Shown here one piece after another: positions 47,917 to 58,763 of a stretch of DNA of 64,000 nt; within the stretch, counting starts at the first letter, position 1; each line of letters begins with the position of its first letter. The position numbers and the translations under genes were made by a program. The DNA comes from Ruegeria arenilitoris. GTDB taxonomy: Bacteria > Pseudomonadota > Alphaproteobacteria > Rhodobacterales > Rhodobacteraceae. The DNA lies in contig NZ_WQDA01000003.1 of assembly GCF_013032855.1 (NCBI RefSeq), positions 558,001 through 622,000 of the forward strand, given 5' to 3'. The notes beneath the pieces were generated by a model. It made no database searches, was not told where the DNA came from, and saw only the letters and a list, made by a program, of their open reading frames with translations.

Positions 47917-50204
47917 TTGAGGTGTTGAAACACCGCCTCGGTCAATTGTGTCAGTGAAAATGGCTTGGGCAGGAAGGTCGAATGTCTGATCTCAGGCCCA
48001 GCATCCCCAAACGCGCCTTCGGTATAGCCGGACATGAAGACCACCCGCACATCGGGCCGGCTTTCCAGCGCCTTGGCAACCCAGGTTGGACCATCCATTC
48101 CGGGCATGACCACGTCCGTGACGAAAACGTCGACGTGCAGGTTCTGATCCTCGAGAATGCGCAACGCGTCCTCGGCCGAGCCCGCCTCAAAGACGGTATA
48201 GCCCTTGAGGCGCAAGGCACGGGTGGCAAAGGCGCGTACCGGCGCCTCATCCTCGACCAGCAAAACGACACCTTCGCCTTGATGCGCGTTCGGTTCCGGT
48301 TGTGCCGGCGGTTCGATCGCAACCTCGGTGTCCCGTGCCAAGCAGACCGGCAGTATGACGTTGAACTCGGTCCCACGCCCTTCGGTGCTGTCCACAAAGA
48401 TGAAGCCGCCGGTTTGCTTGACGATGCCATAGACCGTCGACAAACCCAGCCCGGTCCCCTCGCCTGTCCGTTTAGTTGTGTAGAATGGTTCGAAGATCTT
48501 CTGCAGCTTGTCTGACGGAATACCCACGCCACTGTCGATGACCTTGACCGAAACATATTCACCCACCGGAACCGTCGCCCTGTCGCGCATCAGCGGATCA
48601 GTCAAAGAAAACACCTCGGTTTCGATACGGATTTCTCCGCCGTCGGGCATGGCATCGCGCGCGTTCACCACAAGGTTCATGACGACCTGTTCCAGCTGCC
48701 TCTTGTCTGCGCGAACGGGCTTGAGAACCGGATCATGACTGAGGATCAGCTTGACCTTCTCGCCCACGAGGCGGTTCAACAAGTGGATCAGGTCGGAAAT
48801 GGTATCGCGCAGATCCAGTACTTCGGGTCGCAGAGTCTGTTTTCGGGAAAAGGCCAGCAACTGGCTGACCAACGCAGCGGCCCGGTTGGCATTCTGGTTT
48901 ATCTGGACGAGATCGCCGTAGTTCGGATCATTTTGATCATGGCGCAGCAGCAGCAGGTCGCAATGTCCGGAAATGGCTGTCAGCAGGTTGTTGAAATCAT
49001 GCGCCACGCCGCCCGCCAGCTGCCCGACCGCCTGCATCTTTTGCCCCTGGACGAACTGAGCCTCCAGCGTCTTAAGTTCGGTCGCGTCGTTCAGCACGGC
49101 AACAAGGCGCACCTCACCGTTCTTGACGATGCGGGTCAAGGTCAGTTGCACGAAGACCTCTCGGTCCTTTCCACCCAGCCGCAGGAATTCGGAACGTGGT
49201 GGCCCATCGCACGCGGCGACCTGAAGCAGCCAGTCCCGCAAGGGATGCCCCAATCCGCTCAGAATCGTGTCGATATTGGTCTGACCAAGTTCAACATCAC
49301 CGATCAGCTTGCGCGCCAATCGATTGGCATCCAGAATCTCACCGCCCGGAGCGAGGTGCATCATGGGCACCGGGACGTCGGCGAAGGTCGTGGTCCACTG
49401 ATCTGCAGGCGCGTCGTCAAGCAAAACCAGCGCTATATCCCGGCCCGCGCTGGTTTTTTGAACCTCGCACAAGAATACCCGCCGCGAACCTTCTTGAGCA
49501 GGCAGGCGCAGAACCGTTTCACCGGATATGACCTCCGGCGTCAGAGCCTCGGCCGCGCCAACCTCGCTGCCTCGGAGCATCGCCTCGGCGGCGGCATTCA
49601 TGTTCAGGACCACGTCATTTCGCCCGAGCGTCACGATTGGAAGCGAAGCATACGCCCAAGGTTGCCGACCCGAGGCCTTGATCCGCCACAGGTACAGATC
49701 ATCGCCAAGGTCGATCGCCAGAACTGGAATTGTCGTGCCCTTTGTCACGATGTCTTCTGCTGCGCGCCCTTGGACTTGCGCCAATGACTGCATCCGAACC
49801 AGTATTGCCGCAGGATTGGCGAAAACGGACCGCAAACACATGTCCAGCCTTGCGCCTGTCGAGGCGTTGAACCTGTCCCGCGCTGCGGAGTTCACGATCA
49901 GCACCCACCCGTTGGCATCCGTGATGAAACCCGGAGCGGGCTCTTTTTCCAGAAACGACGCGAGAATGGTTTGCGCCTGTTTGTCAACGCGGTACGAGAA
50001 CCATCCGCGCAACAGAACAAACGCGCCAACGGCCAGAAAAGACCCTCCGACCGCCAGCAGGCCAGAAACCAACTGGGGTGAGATCGGAAAGAGCTGTGCG
50101 AGAATGACCAACAAAAGCGCGACACCGACCAGAGAAACGGCTCGCGACCAGCTGGGAAAGTGTCGCCCAGTCAAGCTTGGCGAAAATTGAGCGACTTCGG
50201 TCAT
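47913..50204 (-). CDS. cckA: Cell-cycle hybrid histidine kinase CckA
   Basis: Hybrid kinase of 763 residues from ATG 50204. Two membrane helices at about 22-66, PAS-type regions at about 85-380, H-box GQLAGGVAHDFNNLLTAI with His402, ATPase domain (VMNLVVNARDAMPDGG; GEGTGLGLSTVYGIVK), and a C-terminal receiver with phospho-acceptor Asp697 in VDVFVTDVVMPGMDG. This order and the H-box are typical of CckA, which through ChpT controls CtrA. In Rhodobacterales this relay affects motility and gene transfer agents. A CtrA-like box lies about 50 bases upstream, suggesting feedback. Confidence 0.9.
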   Translation of the reverse strand: MTEVAQFSPSLTGRHFPSWSRAVSLVGVALLLVILAQLFPISPQLVSGLLAVGGSFLAVGAFVLLRGWFSYRVDKQAQTILASFLEKEPAPGFITDANGWVLIVNSAARDRFNASTGARLDMCLRSVFANPAAILVRMQSLAQVQGRAAEDIVTKGTTIPVLAIDLGDDLYLWRIKASGRQPWAYASLPIVTLGRNDVVLNMNAAAEAMLRGSEVGAAEALTPEVISGETVLRLPAQEGSRRVFLCEVQKTSAGRDIALVLLDDAPADQWTTTFADVPVPMMHLAPGGEILDANRLARKLIGDVELGQTNIDTILSGLGHPLRDWLLQVAACDGPPRSEFLRLGGKDREVFVQLTLTRIVKNGEVRLVAVLNDATELKTLEAQFVQGQKMQAVGQLAGGVAHDFNNLLTAISGHCDLLLLRHDQNDPNYGDLVQINQNANRAAALVSQLLAFSRKQTLRPEVLDLRDTISDLIHLLNRLVGEKVKLILSHDPVLKPVRADKRQLEQVVMNLVVNARDAMPDGGEIRIETEVFSLTDPLMRDRATVPVGEYVSVKVIDSGVGIPSDKLQKIFEPFYTTKRTGEGTGLGLSTVYGIVKQTGGFIFVDSTEGRGTEFNVILPVCLARDTEVAIEPPAQPEPNAHQGEGVVLLVEDEAPVRAFATRALRLKGYTVFEAGSAEDALRILEDQNLHVDVFVTDVVMPGMDGPTWVAKALESRPDVRVVFMSGYTEGAFGDAGPEIRHSTFLPKPFSLTQLTEAVFQHLN

Positions 50205-50252
50205 CAACAACTCGATTCAAAATCAATCCAGGGCATTTCGTGGCACAAAGAG

Positions 50253-50267
50253 TTAATATCCGCTTAA
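50253..50267. promoter_or_regulatory. CtrA-like box upstream of cckA
   Basis: TTAA-TATCCGC-TTAA, a perfect TTAA-N7-TTAA site 49 bases before the cckA start and 42 bases from the rsmB stop. Binding by CtrA is inferred. Confidence 0.65.
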
Positions 50268-50308
50268 GAAATCCAGCGGATATTCTCCTTTAAGTTGTTT
50301 TCAGCGTA

Positions 50309-51469
50309 TCAGCGTCGCGTCAAGTGGGCGGAATAGAAGCCGTCGGTGCCGTGTACAACCTGCCACAATCGGCTGAACGTGCATTGCCATTCCGGATGCG
50401 ACGACAGGAACGTGTCTATGACGCCTCTGTTTTCGACATCCAGCATCGAACAGGTGGCGTAGGCCAATACACCGTCATCACCGACGAGGGGTGCGGCCGC
50501 GTCCAGAATGGACAATTGCGTCTTAGGCAACTGGGCCAATTGCTCGGGCGTCAATGCCCATTTGCCCCCAGGTGCGCGCCGCCACGAGCCGCTCCCTGAA
50601 CAGGGGGCGTCAGTCAGCACCAGGTCAAACGGGCCGTGTTCTTCCAAGTCATCCGTAGACAGGATGGAAATGCGCGCTCCCGCCCGTCGTGCTCGGTCAG
50701 GAAGGTCACGCATGCGCCCGGGGTTGGCGTCATGGGCGAAGACTTCGACACCGCCAGAGGCGGCCATGGCCAACGCCTTGCCGCCACCCCCGGCACAATA
50801 GTCCAGAACCCTCATGCCGGGTCTTAGGTTCAATGCAGCAACGACAGCCTGGCTCGCCGCATCCTGCAACTCGACCAAGCCGTCACGATAGCTTTGGGAT
50901 TGCGAAACCTTCCGGGCACCATCGACGACTTCAAGCGCCGTCTCGCAGGCCGGGTGCGGCGCAGTGGAAATCCCTTCCCGCGCCAGTGCATCCACCGCCT
51001 CTTGCATGCTCGTGCGGGCCAGATTGACCCGCAGGTGAACCGGAGCGCGTGATTGCAGCGCGGCGGCGGCCTCTCTGGCATTTTCACCAAGCGACCGCTC
51101 GAAAACCGGCCAAAGCCACTCGGGAATGTCAAACTGCTCGGCTTCCGTTTCGAATGGGCGACCGACTTCGTCCGCCGTGACGGAGTCTGGGGCATGACGA
51201 TCTCCAGTGAACAGATCGCCCGGGTCCTGACCCTGCGACCGCAGAGCGCCCAGCATCAGGCCTCGCCCCGTCCTTGCACCGCCGATCGCAGCGTAAGACC
51301 GAAGATGCCGAAGCGCGTCAAAGACATGGTCGCGGATCGCTGCCCTGTCCTTCGATCCGGCGAAACGGCTGCGCCGCGCCCAGCCCGTCAACGCTTTCTC
51401 GGCGGGAGTTCCGCCCAGAAAATCGTCTAGGATTTCGATAGCGGCCTGAACGCGCGCGCCTGGGGTCAT
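50309..51469 (-). CDS. rsmB: RsmB-like 16S rRNA m5C methyltransferase
   Basis: RNA cytosine-5 methyltransferase of 386 residues, RsmB/NOL1/NOP2/Sun family. SAM-binding motif MRVLDYCAGGGGKALAMA, catalytic Cys motifs VLTDAPCSGSGSWRRAP and LAYATCSML. The N-terminal part is shorter than E. coli RsmB. RsmB modifies C967 of 16S rRNA, but alphaproteobacteria often have several paralogues, so exact target is uncertain. It is 28 bases after guaB. Confidence 0.85.
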   Translation of the reverse strand: MTPGARVQAAIEILDDFLGGTPAEKALTGWARRSRFAGSKDRAAIRDHVFDALRHLRSYAAIGGARTGRGLMLGALRSQGQDPGDLFTGDRHAPDSVTADEVGRPFETEAEQFDIPEWLWPVFERSLGENAREAAAALQSRAPVHLRVNLARTSMQEAVDALAREGISTAPHPACETALEVVDGARKVSQSQSYRDGLVELQDAASQAVVAALNLRPGMRVLDYCAGGGGKALAMAASGGVEVFAHDANPGRMRDLPDRARRAGARISILSTDDLEEHGPFDLVLTDAPCSGSGSWRRAPGGKWALTPEQLAQLPKTQLSILDAAAPLVGDDGVLAYATCSMLDVENRGVIDTFLSSHPEWQCTFSRLWQVVHGTDGFYSAHLTRR

Positions 51470-51497
51470 GTCGAGGTCCTGAGTCCGACGGAGACCG

Positions 51498-52949
<1,452 letters not shown>

Positions 52950-53163
52950 CTAACCCCATGCAAAACCCCGTTTGGCGGTGACCCTATTGCATGGTTTCGA
53001 CCAAAGGAAAAGCCCCTGCCCCAACTTGTTCGCCCACAAACCGCCGCGATGGCGCGGAAAACGACGCAAGCCGCGCAAAACCTGCCGCGGATTGGCCTTT
53101 CCGTTTGCTGCGAAACCCATATCTTGCCGCCATACGCGCGAACACCAAAAAGGCAGGCCATCC

Positions 53164-55206
53164 ATGACCACCGATCCACTTGTCGTCTTTACCCCTTCGG
53201 GCAAACGCGGACATTTCCCCGTTGGGACTCCGATCCTGACGGCGGCCCGGCAGTTGGGGGTCGACCTAGATTCGGTCTGCGGTGGGCGCGGGATCTGTTC
53301 GAAATGCCAGATCACGCCCAGCTATGGCGAGTTTCCCAAACACGGCGTCACGGTCCGCGAAGACGCGCTGAGCGAATGGAACGCGGTTGAGCAGCGCTAT
53401 GACGACAAACGCGGTCTGAAACCGGGCCGGCGTCTGGGCTGTCAGGCCACCGTTCAAGGCGACGTGGTGATCGACGTTCCGCCCGAAAGCCAGGTTCACC
53501 GCCAGGTGGTGCGCAAGGCCGCCGCCGCGCGGGCCATCACCATGGACCCGGCCACGCGCCTGTATTTCGTGGTGGTCGAAGAACCCGACATGCACTCGCC
53601 CACCGGCGATCTTGAACGGCTGGAGCGTGCGCTGCGCGAGCAGTGGCAGATCGACGCCGTCACCGCCGACCTGTCGCTTCTGTCCAAACTGCAGCCGACC
53701 CTGCGCAAGGGCAAGTGGGAGGTCACGGTCGCCCTGCACAAGGGCCACAAGGACAGCGTGGCGCGCATCGTCGAAATCTGGCCCGGCCTGCACGAAAACG
53801 GGCTGTACGGGCTGGCCATCGATTTGGGCTCGACCACCATCGCCGCGCATCTGACCGATCTGGATACCGGCGAGGTGAAGGCCTCGTCGGGCCTGATGAA
53901 CCCGCAGATCCGGTTCGGCGAGGACCTCATGAGCCGCGTCTCTTACGCGATGATGAATCCCGGCGGTGATCAGGAAATGACCCGGGCCGTGCGTGAGGCG
54001 ATCAACGATCTGGTCACCTCGATCGCCGACGAGGCCGGGATCGACCCGGCCCTGATCGTGGAAACTGTGTTTGTGTGCAACCCGGTCATGCACCACCTGC
54101 TGTTGGGTCTGGACCCGGTTGAACTGGGTCAAGCGCCGTTTGCGCTGGCCACGTCGGAAAGCGTCTCGCTGCCCGCGCGTGAGATGGATCTGACCACGAT
54201 GAACCCGCGCGCGCAGGTCTACATCCTGCCCTGCATCGCGGGCCATGTGGGGGCCGACTGCGCCGCCGTGGCGCTGAGCGAAGAGCCGGGCAAGTCGCAG
54301 GATCTGGTTTTGATCGTGGACGTCGGCACCAACGCCGAGATCCTGCTGGGCAACACGACCCGCGTGCTGGCCTGTTCCTCGCCCACCGGACCGGCCTTCG
54401 AAGGTGCGCAGATCAGCTCGGGCCAGCGTGCCGCGCCCGGCGCGATCGAGCGCATTCAGATCGACCCGGTGACCAAAGAACCTCGGTTCCGGGTGATCGG
54501 CTCGGACAAGTGGTCGGACGAAGAGGGTTTCGAGGCCGACATCGCCACCACCGGCATCACCGGCATCTGCGGGTCGGGCATCATCGAGGCGGTGGCCGAA
54601 CTGCGCATGGCCGGCCTGCTGGACGAGAGCGGCCTGATCGGCTCGGCCGAGCAGACCGGCACCAGCCGCTGCATCCCCGAGGGCCGAACCCATTCCTATC
54701 TGATCCATGACGCCAGCGCCGAGGGCGGCCCGCGCATCACCGTGACACAGGGCGACATCCGGGCGATCCAGCTGGCGAAATCCGCGCTCTATGCCGGGGC
54801 GCGGCTGCTGATGGACGAGATGGGCGTGGACCGTGTGGATCGCGTAGTGCTGGCCGGGGCGTTCGGCGCCCATATCTCGACCAAACACGCGATGGTTCTG
54901 GGCATGATCCCCGACGCGCCGCTGGACAAGGTCCAAAGCGCGGGCAACGCCGCCGGCACCGGCGCACGCATCGCGCTGTGCAACATCGCCGCCCGGGCCG
55001 AGATCGAACGCGTGGTGCGCGAGATCACCAAGGTCGAAACCGCGATCGAGCCGAAATTCCAGGAGCATTTCGTCGCCGCGAACGCGATTCCGCACAAGAC
55101 CGACCCGTTCCCGGAACTGGTTAAGATCGTCACCCTGCCCGCTCCGTCCTTCAACACCGGAGGCGATGCGGAAAAAACTGGCCGCCGTCGCCGCAGAAAG
55201 GCATAG
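53164..55206 (+). CDS. RamA-like reductive activator of a corrinoid protein (2Fe-2S + ASKHA, DUF4445)
   Basis: Protein of 680 residues from ATG 53164 (AGGCAGG 6 bases upstream; the longer frame is not family-like). N-terminal 2Fe-2S ferredoxin domain with Cys39, 45, 48 and 93 (VCGGRGICSKCQ, RLGCQATV), a linker, then an ASKHA ATPase core (LAIDLGSTTIAAHLTDLDTG; VLIVDVGTNAEILLGN; VLAGAFGAHIS). Such proteins reduce inactive cob(II)alamin using ATP. In Rhodobacteraceae with a split methionine synthase lacking its reactivation domain, a protein of this kind is needed for methionine synthesis, so that is the likely role; methyltransferase demethylation systems are an alternative. Confidence 0.82.
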   Translation: MTTDPLVVFTPSGKRGHFPVGTPILTAARQLGVDLDSVCGGRGICSKCQITPSYGEFPKHGVTVREDALSEWNAVEQRYDDKRGLKPGRRLGCQATVQGDVVIDVPPESQVHRQVVRKAAAARAITMDPATRLYFVVVEEPDMHSPTGDLERLERALREQWQIDAVTADLSLLSKLQPTLRKGKWEVTVALHKGHKDSVARIVEIWPGLHENGLYGLAIDLGSTTIAAHLTDLDTGEVKASSGLMNPQIRFGEDLMSRVSYAMMNPGGDQEMTRAVREAINDLVTSIADEAGIDPALIVETVFVCNPVMHHLLLGLDPVELGQAPFALATSESVSLPAREMDLTTMNPRAQVYILPCIAGHVGADCAAVALSEEPGKSQDLVLIVDVGTNAEILLGNTTRVLACSSPTGPAFEGAQISSGQRAAPGAIERIQIDPVTKEPRFRVIGSDKWSDEEGFEADIATTGITGICGSGIIEAVAELRMAGLLDESGLIGSAEQTGTSRCIPEGRTHSYLIHDASAEGGPRITVTQGDIRAIQLAKSALYAGARLLMDEMGVDRVDRVVLAGAFGAHISTKHAMVLGMIPDAPLDKVQSAGNAAGTGARIALCNIAARAEIERVVREITKVETAIEPKFQEHFVAANAIPHKTDPFPELVKIVTLPAPSFNTGGDAEKTGRRRRRKA

Positions 55207-55230
55207 TCCGAAAAACTGCGGAGGACCCCC

Positions 55231-56088
55231 ATGCAAACAGCAAACGAAGATCAGGCTGAATACTGGGGCAACTCCGAATCCGGCACCAAGTGGCTGACTT
55301 TTGAGGACAAACTGGACCACATGCTGGCCCCGGTTCTGGACCTCGTTCTGGATCAGGCCGAACTGGAACCCGGAATGCGCGTGCTGGACATCGGCTGCGG
55401 GACCGGCGCCAGCACCATCGCGGCCGCCCAGCGTGTCGGACCGCAGGGCCATGTTCTTGGCGGCGACATTTCTGAGCCGTTCCTAAGCCGAGCGCAGGAA
55501 AGGGCCTTTTCCGCGGGTGTTGAAAACGTCGATTTCCAATGCGTCGACGCTCAGGTCGCCCGGTTCCCCGAGGGCGCGTTCGACGCTGCGATATCGCGGT
55601 TCGGTGTCATGTTCTTTCAGGATTCGGTTGCGGCGTTCGCCAACATCGCCAAGGCTCTGGCCCCCAGCGGACAAATGACTTTTGCCGCATGGGGACCTCT
55701 GGCTGACAATCCCTGGTTCAGGATTCCCCACATGGCCGCCACATCGCATCTGGGCCACCCACCAAAATATGGTCGGTACGCACCGGGACCACTGGCCTTT
55801 CATGACATCGACCATGTGACCGGCATGATGGCAACGGCGGGTTTGGATGACATCTTCGCCAACCCCGTAAGCCTCCGACTGCCGGGGCTTGGATCGGTGG
55901 AGGCCACCGCCGAGCTTTGCACCCGGGTCGGGCCGGCCGCGCGCGTGATAGCGCATTTTGAAGGCGATGAGGCCGACGAACGAAAAATCCAGAGCGCCGT
56001 GGCCCAGGAGTTTTCGAGTTTTCAAACGGCAGATGGGTTTGGCATCCCGGCAGTCATCAACGTCTTTCAGGCCCGTAAGCCCTCCTGA
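55231..56088 (+). CDS. Class I SAM-dependent methyltransferase
   Basis: Methyltransferase of 285 residues. SAM-binding motif I is RVLDIGCGTGASTIAAA, followed by HVLGGDISEPFLSRAQ and the post-motif FDAAISRFGVMFF. It resembles UbiE/Methyltransf_11 proteins; substrate unknown. It begins 24 bases after the RamA-like gene in the same direction and may be co-transcribed, but a link to corrinoid chemistry is only positional. Confidence 0.82.
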   Translation: MQTANEDQAEYWGNSESGTKWLTFEDKLDHMLAPVLDLVLDQAELEPGMRVLDIGCGTGASTIAAAQRVGPQGHVLGGDISEPFLSRAQERAFSAGVENVDFQCVDAQVARFPEGAFDAAISRFGVMFFQDSVAAFANIAKALAPSGQMTFAAWGPLADNPWFRIPHMAATSHLGHPPKYGRYAPGPLAFHDIDHVTGMMATAGLDDIFANPVSLRLPGLGSVEATAELCTRVGPAARVIAHFEGDEADERKIQSAVAQEFSSFQTADGFGIPAVINVFQARKPS

Positions 56089-56349
56089 AATACCAGAGCG
56101 TGTCGCCCTTGGCCAATCACACCCGCTGACTGTTATTGTTTCTGATCGTCAACTCTTTTCAGCCTTTTGAGCCTAATTGTCTGCTTTTTTTCGTGTGTTT
56201 TTCTCCCCATCCGGAAACTTAATAAGATTCTTGGTGATTTTTGCGTAAAAATCGTAAAATATGAATGTATTGGGCAGAGTAATTCAAATCTACAGAAGCC
56301 GCTGAACCGGCTCGCTTTAGTGAGTAAGACGTTTACCAGTTGGTGCTAC

Positions 56350-57195
56350 ATGGACAGGGGGATGGGCCGTGCAGGTGCGTGGCTACCGAACACGCAACAC
56401 ACACGCGCATTGATCAATTTCATTCAATGGAGCCAGGGCGGAGTGGTTCTGGACGCTGCGTTGACCGAAGTTGTCAACGCGTTTGGAGCCGATTGCGGTA
56501 CCCTCAGCCGTGTCTGGCTCAATAAAGTTGGCAGCCGAGTAGCTGCGCGCGCAGATACCCGTGACACGACAATAAGTCGGCCGCTTTTTCTTTCCTTCAC
56601 GAATGACGTGATTGGTCCGTTTGCAAGCAAGCCAAAGAAAGGCGTCGTCTTCAGCCTCAAGGATCACGGGAAACCCGTAAACGAGTTTTCTGCCGTTGTT
56701 CTGGACTGGATCTCGCACCGCAAGCTGCACGATATCCTGTTCGTCTGTCTCGACAACCAAGGCTGCGAAATCGATTTTCTGGAGCTGCATTTCGCCAAAG
56801 GTCTCGAACCCGGCTGGCGCGAAGCGATAGAGACAGTCGCACCCGAAATTTCCGAAATCTACCGCAACAGACGCGCCGGTCTGATTACCGAAGCAATTTC
56901 CCGCCAATCCGTAACGACCATCCAAAGGGCGGTGAATGACGCGCCGCTGATGAGCCTCGAAAACCCAGCGGGCCTGACACGGGCCGAATGGCGGGTCTGC
57001 GTTCTGATTTCCCGGGGACTGTCGCAACAGTCCATTGGATCCGAGCTCGAGATTGGTCCCGCGACTGTGAGAACGCATCTCAAGCATATCTACGGCAAGA
57101 CAGGAATGGAGAACTTCCACATGTTGGCCAGACGGCTGGTTTCGATCGAAGAACGCGAAGCCTTGCACGGCAGACACAATCAGGCACGCGCATGA
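56350..57195 (+). CDS. LuxR-type transcriptional regulator
   Basis: Regulator of 281 residues from ATG 56350 (a TTG-initiated longer frame from 56167 has no support; the ribosome site here is weak). The N-terminal region (about 1-190) has no family I can name. The C-terminal LuxR/GerE helix-turn-helix is at about 215-265: GLTRAEWRVCVLISRGLS, then SIGSELEIGPATVRTHLKHIYGK. It is not preceded by an autoinducer synthase. Its stop overlaps the prepilin peptidase start (ATGA), so it may control the Tad pilus. The upstream 260 bases are AT-rich and gene-free. Confidence 0.72.
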   Translation: MDRGMGRAGAWLPNTQHTRALINFIQWSQGGVVLDAALTEVVNAFGADCGTLSRVWLNKVGSRVAARADTRDTTISRPLFLSFTNDVIGPFASKPKKGVVFSLKDHGKPVNEFSAVVLDWISHRKLHDILFVCLDNQGCEIDFLELHFAKGLEPGWREAIETVAPEISEIYRNRRAGLITEAISRQSVTTIQRAVNDAPLMSLENPAGLTRAEWRVCVLISRGLSQQSIGSELEIGPATVRTHLKHIYGKTGMENFHMLARRLVSIEEREALHGRHNQARA

Positions 57196-57686
57196 TGATT
57201 GATCTGCCTTGGCATAGTTGGGTACCTCTGTGGTTGATGGTGCCGCTGTTTGTGGCGGTGGCGTGGACGGACCTAACCGAATACCGGATACCGAACCTGT
57301 ACTGCCTGATAGGGGTTGCCCTGTTTCTGGTAGGGTCCCCTGCCCTCGGTTTGCATGAAGTTGGATTGCGATTGATCGCCGCCGGGCTTTGCTTTGGGAT
57401 CTGTTTTGCCCTTTTCGCCGCCGGTTGGCTGGGGGGCGGAGACGCCAAGATGCTACCGGTGGTTTTTCTGGCGATACCGACCCAAGCCCTTTCGACATAT
57501 ATGCTGCTGCTTTCTGCCGCGATGGCGTTTGGACTGACCAGCTTGACCCTGCTGCGCCTGTTCGTCCGACAACCGACAGGAAAGCTTGCAGCAACGCTCA
57601 GCGGACGCGAGTTTCCTCTTGGGATTGCCATAGGCCTTTCGGGCCTGATCCTGGCCGGCTGGTCGATGCTGCTTTACAGCGCCTGA
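57192..57686 (+). CDS. cpaA: Tad prepilin peptidase CpaA/TadV
   Basis: Aspartic prepilin peptidase (A24 family) of 164 residues with about five membrane helices. The catalytic Asp pair is in AWTDLTEYRIPN (Asp27) and GGGDAKM (Asp84). It lacks the N-terminal methylase domain, as usual for CpaA/TadV. It processes Flp pilin and the TadE/TadF pseudopilins. Start overlaps the LuxR-type gene by 4 bases; it converges on tadC. Confidence 0.9.
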   Translation: MMIDLPWHSWVPLWLMVPLFVAVAWTDLTEYRIPNLYCLIGVALFLVGSPALGLHEVGLRLIAAGLCFGICFALFAAGWLGGGDAKMLPVVFLAIPTQALSTYMLLLSAAMAFGLTSLTLLRLFVRQPTGKLAATLSGREFPLGIAIGLSGLILAGWSMLLYSA

Positions 57687-57761
57687 AAGAACCCGACCCA
57701 AGTCGGGGACGCACAGTTGACCTCGTGTGGACCCGAGAGCGCCGCACCCACAAAAACAACG

Positions 57762-58748
57762 TCATTTCACGAAGGTTTCGACGTATCGAATGATGATCGG
57801 TGCAAGGATCAGCCCCGCGATCGAGGGCAACATCAGGCTCGCCATGACCGCGGACATCTGCACCGGCAACTTGTTGGCTTTCTCCTGCGCGCGAAGCTCT
57901 CTCAGTTCGCGCATTTCTTCGGAATACGTAGTCAAGGCGGCCGACAACGGGACGCCGAACCGGGACGACTGGAGGACGACGCTCACGAACGAACTCATTT
58001 CGTCGATCCCCGTCCGGCGCGCCATTCTCATCAACGCAACTTCACGGTCGCGCCCGGCCTGAATCTCGCTCAGGGCAATCAGAATTTCCTCGGACATTTC
58101 GGGCGATACAGTCTGCATTTCCACTGCAACTTTGAGAAGCGCCTGGTCAAAGCCCATTCCCGCCTCGATCCCAATCTGGAGCAAGTCCAGCATGTTCGGG
58201 AACGCATTCTCCATCCGACGTTTACGCTCCTTGATCCGAGCGCTCATCCAAAGCTGGGGGATGAAGAACCCGATGCCGCAGAGGATGCCAAGGTTCCGCA
58301 AGATCTGAAATGAATTCAGACCAGACACATAATCGTTGATCGTGGCGCCGATACTGGACGCAGGCTGCCAAGACATGAGGACAAGAAAGACAAGCGGCAG
58401 AAACGTCGCCAAGCCCAAACGGATCAGATAGAAATTGGCGATTGCATTCCGGCCGCGAAACCCTGAGCGCGCAAGCACTTGGCCAACTTCGAACCTGACA
58501 CTTGCATCGCTGGGGATAAGTGCGGCGCTCAGCCCGGTCGGTGTATCGCCCTCCACCTTTTCCGGCACAAGACGTGCAAGGCTCTGGCCCCTTGTTCGTT
58601 TGGGCAGCATCCGTTCGGCTGCTGTAGACCGATCACCGAGCGACGATGATATCCCAAAGAATGCAACGATCGCGCCGGCGGCAACAACGCCCAGGATCAT
58701 GAGTTGGGAAAAAAGACCAGTGTCGAGTAGCGAGTTCACGATTTCCAT
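57762..58748 (-). CDS. tadC: Tad secretion inner membrane protein TadC
   Basis: Type II secretion F-domain protein of 328 residues, TadC type: N-terminal helix (LMILGVVAAGAIVAFFG), a middle pair of helices, T2SSF domain with MLDLLQIGIEAGMGFDQAL and C-terminal helices. Pairs with TadB as platform for Flp pilus assembly. It starts 15 bases after tadB. Confidence 0.93.
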   Translation of the reverse strand: MEIVNSLLDTGLFSQLMILGVVAAGAIVAFFGISSSLGDRSTAAERMLPKRTRGQSLARLVPEKVEGDTPTGLSAALIPSDASVRFEVGQVLARSGFRGRNAIANFYLIRLGLATFLPLVFLVLMSWQPASSIGATINDYVSGLNSFQILRNLGILCGIGFFIPQLWMSARIKERKRRMENAFPNMLDLLQIGIEAGMGFDQALLKVAVEMQTVSPEMSEEILIALSEIQAGRDREVALMRMARRTGIDEMSSFVSVVLQSSRFGVPLSAALTTYSEEMRELRELRAQEKANKLPVQMSAVMASLMLPSIAGLILAPIIIRYVETFVK

Positions 58749-58763
58749 TTCGACAACCCTCCC

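Noticed and set aside
53266-55452. 728-codon frame antisense to the RamA-like gene
   Set aside because: Shadow frame; the sense strand encodes clear 2Fe-2S and ASKHA domains.
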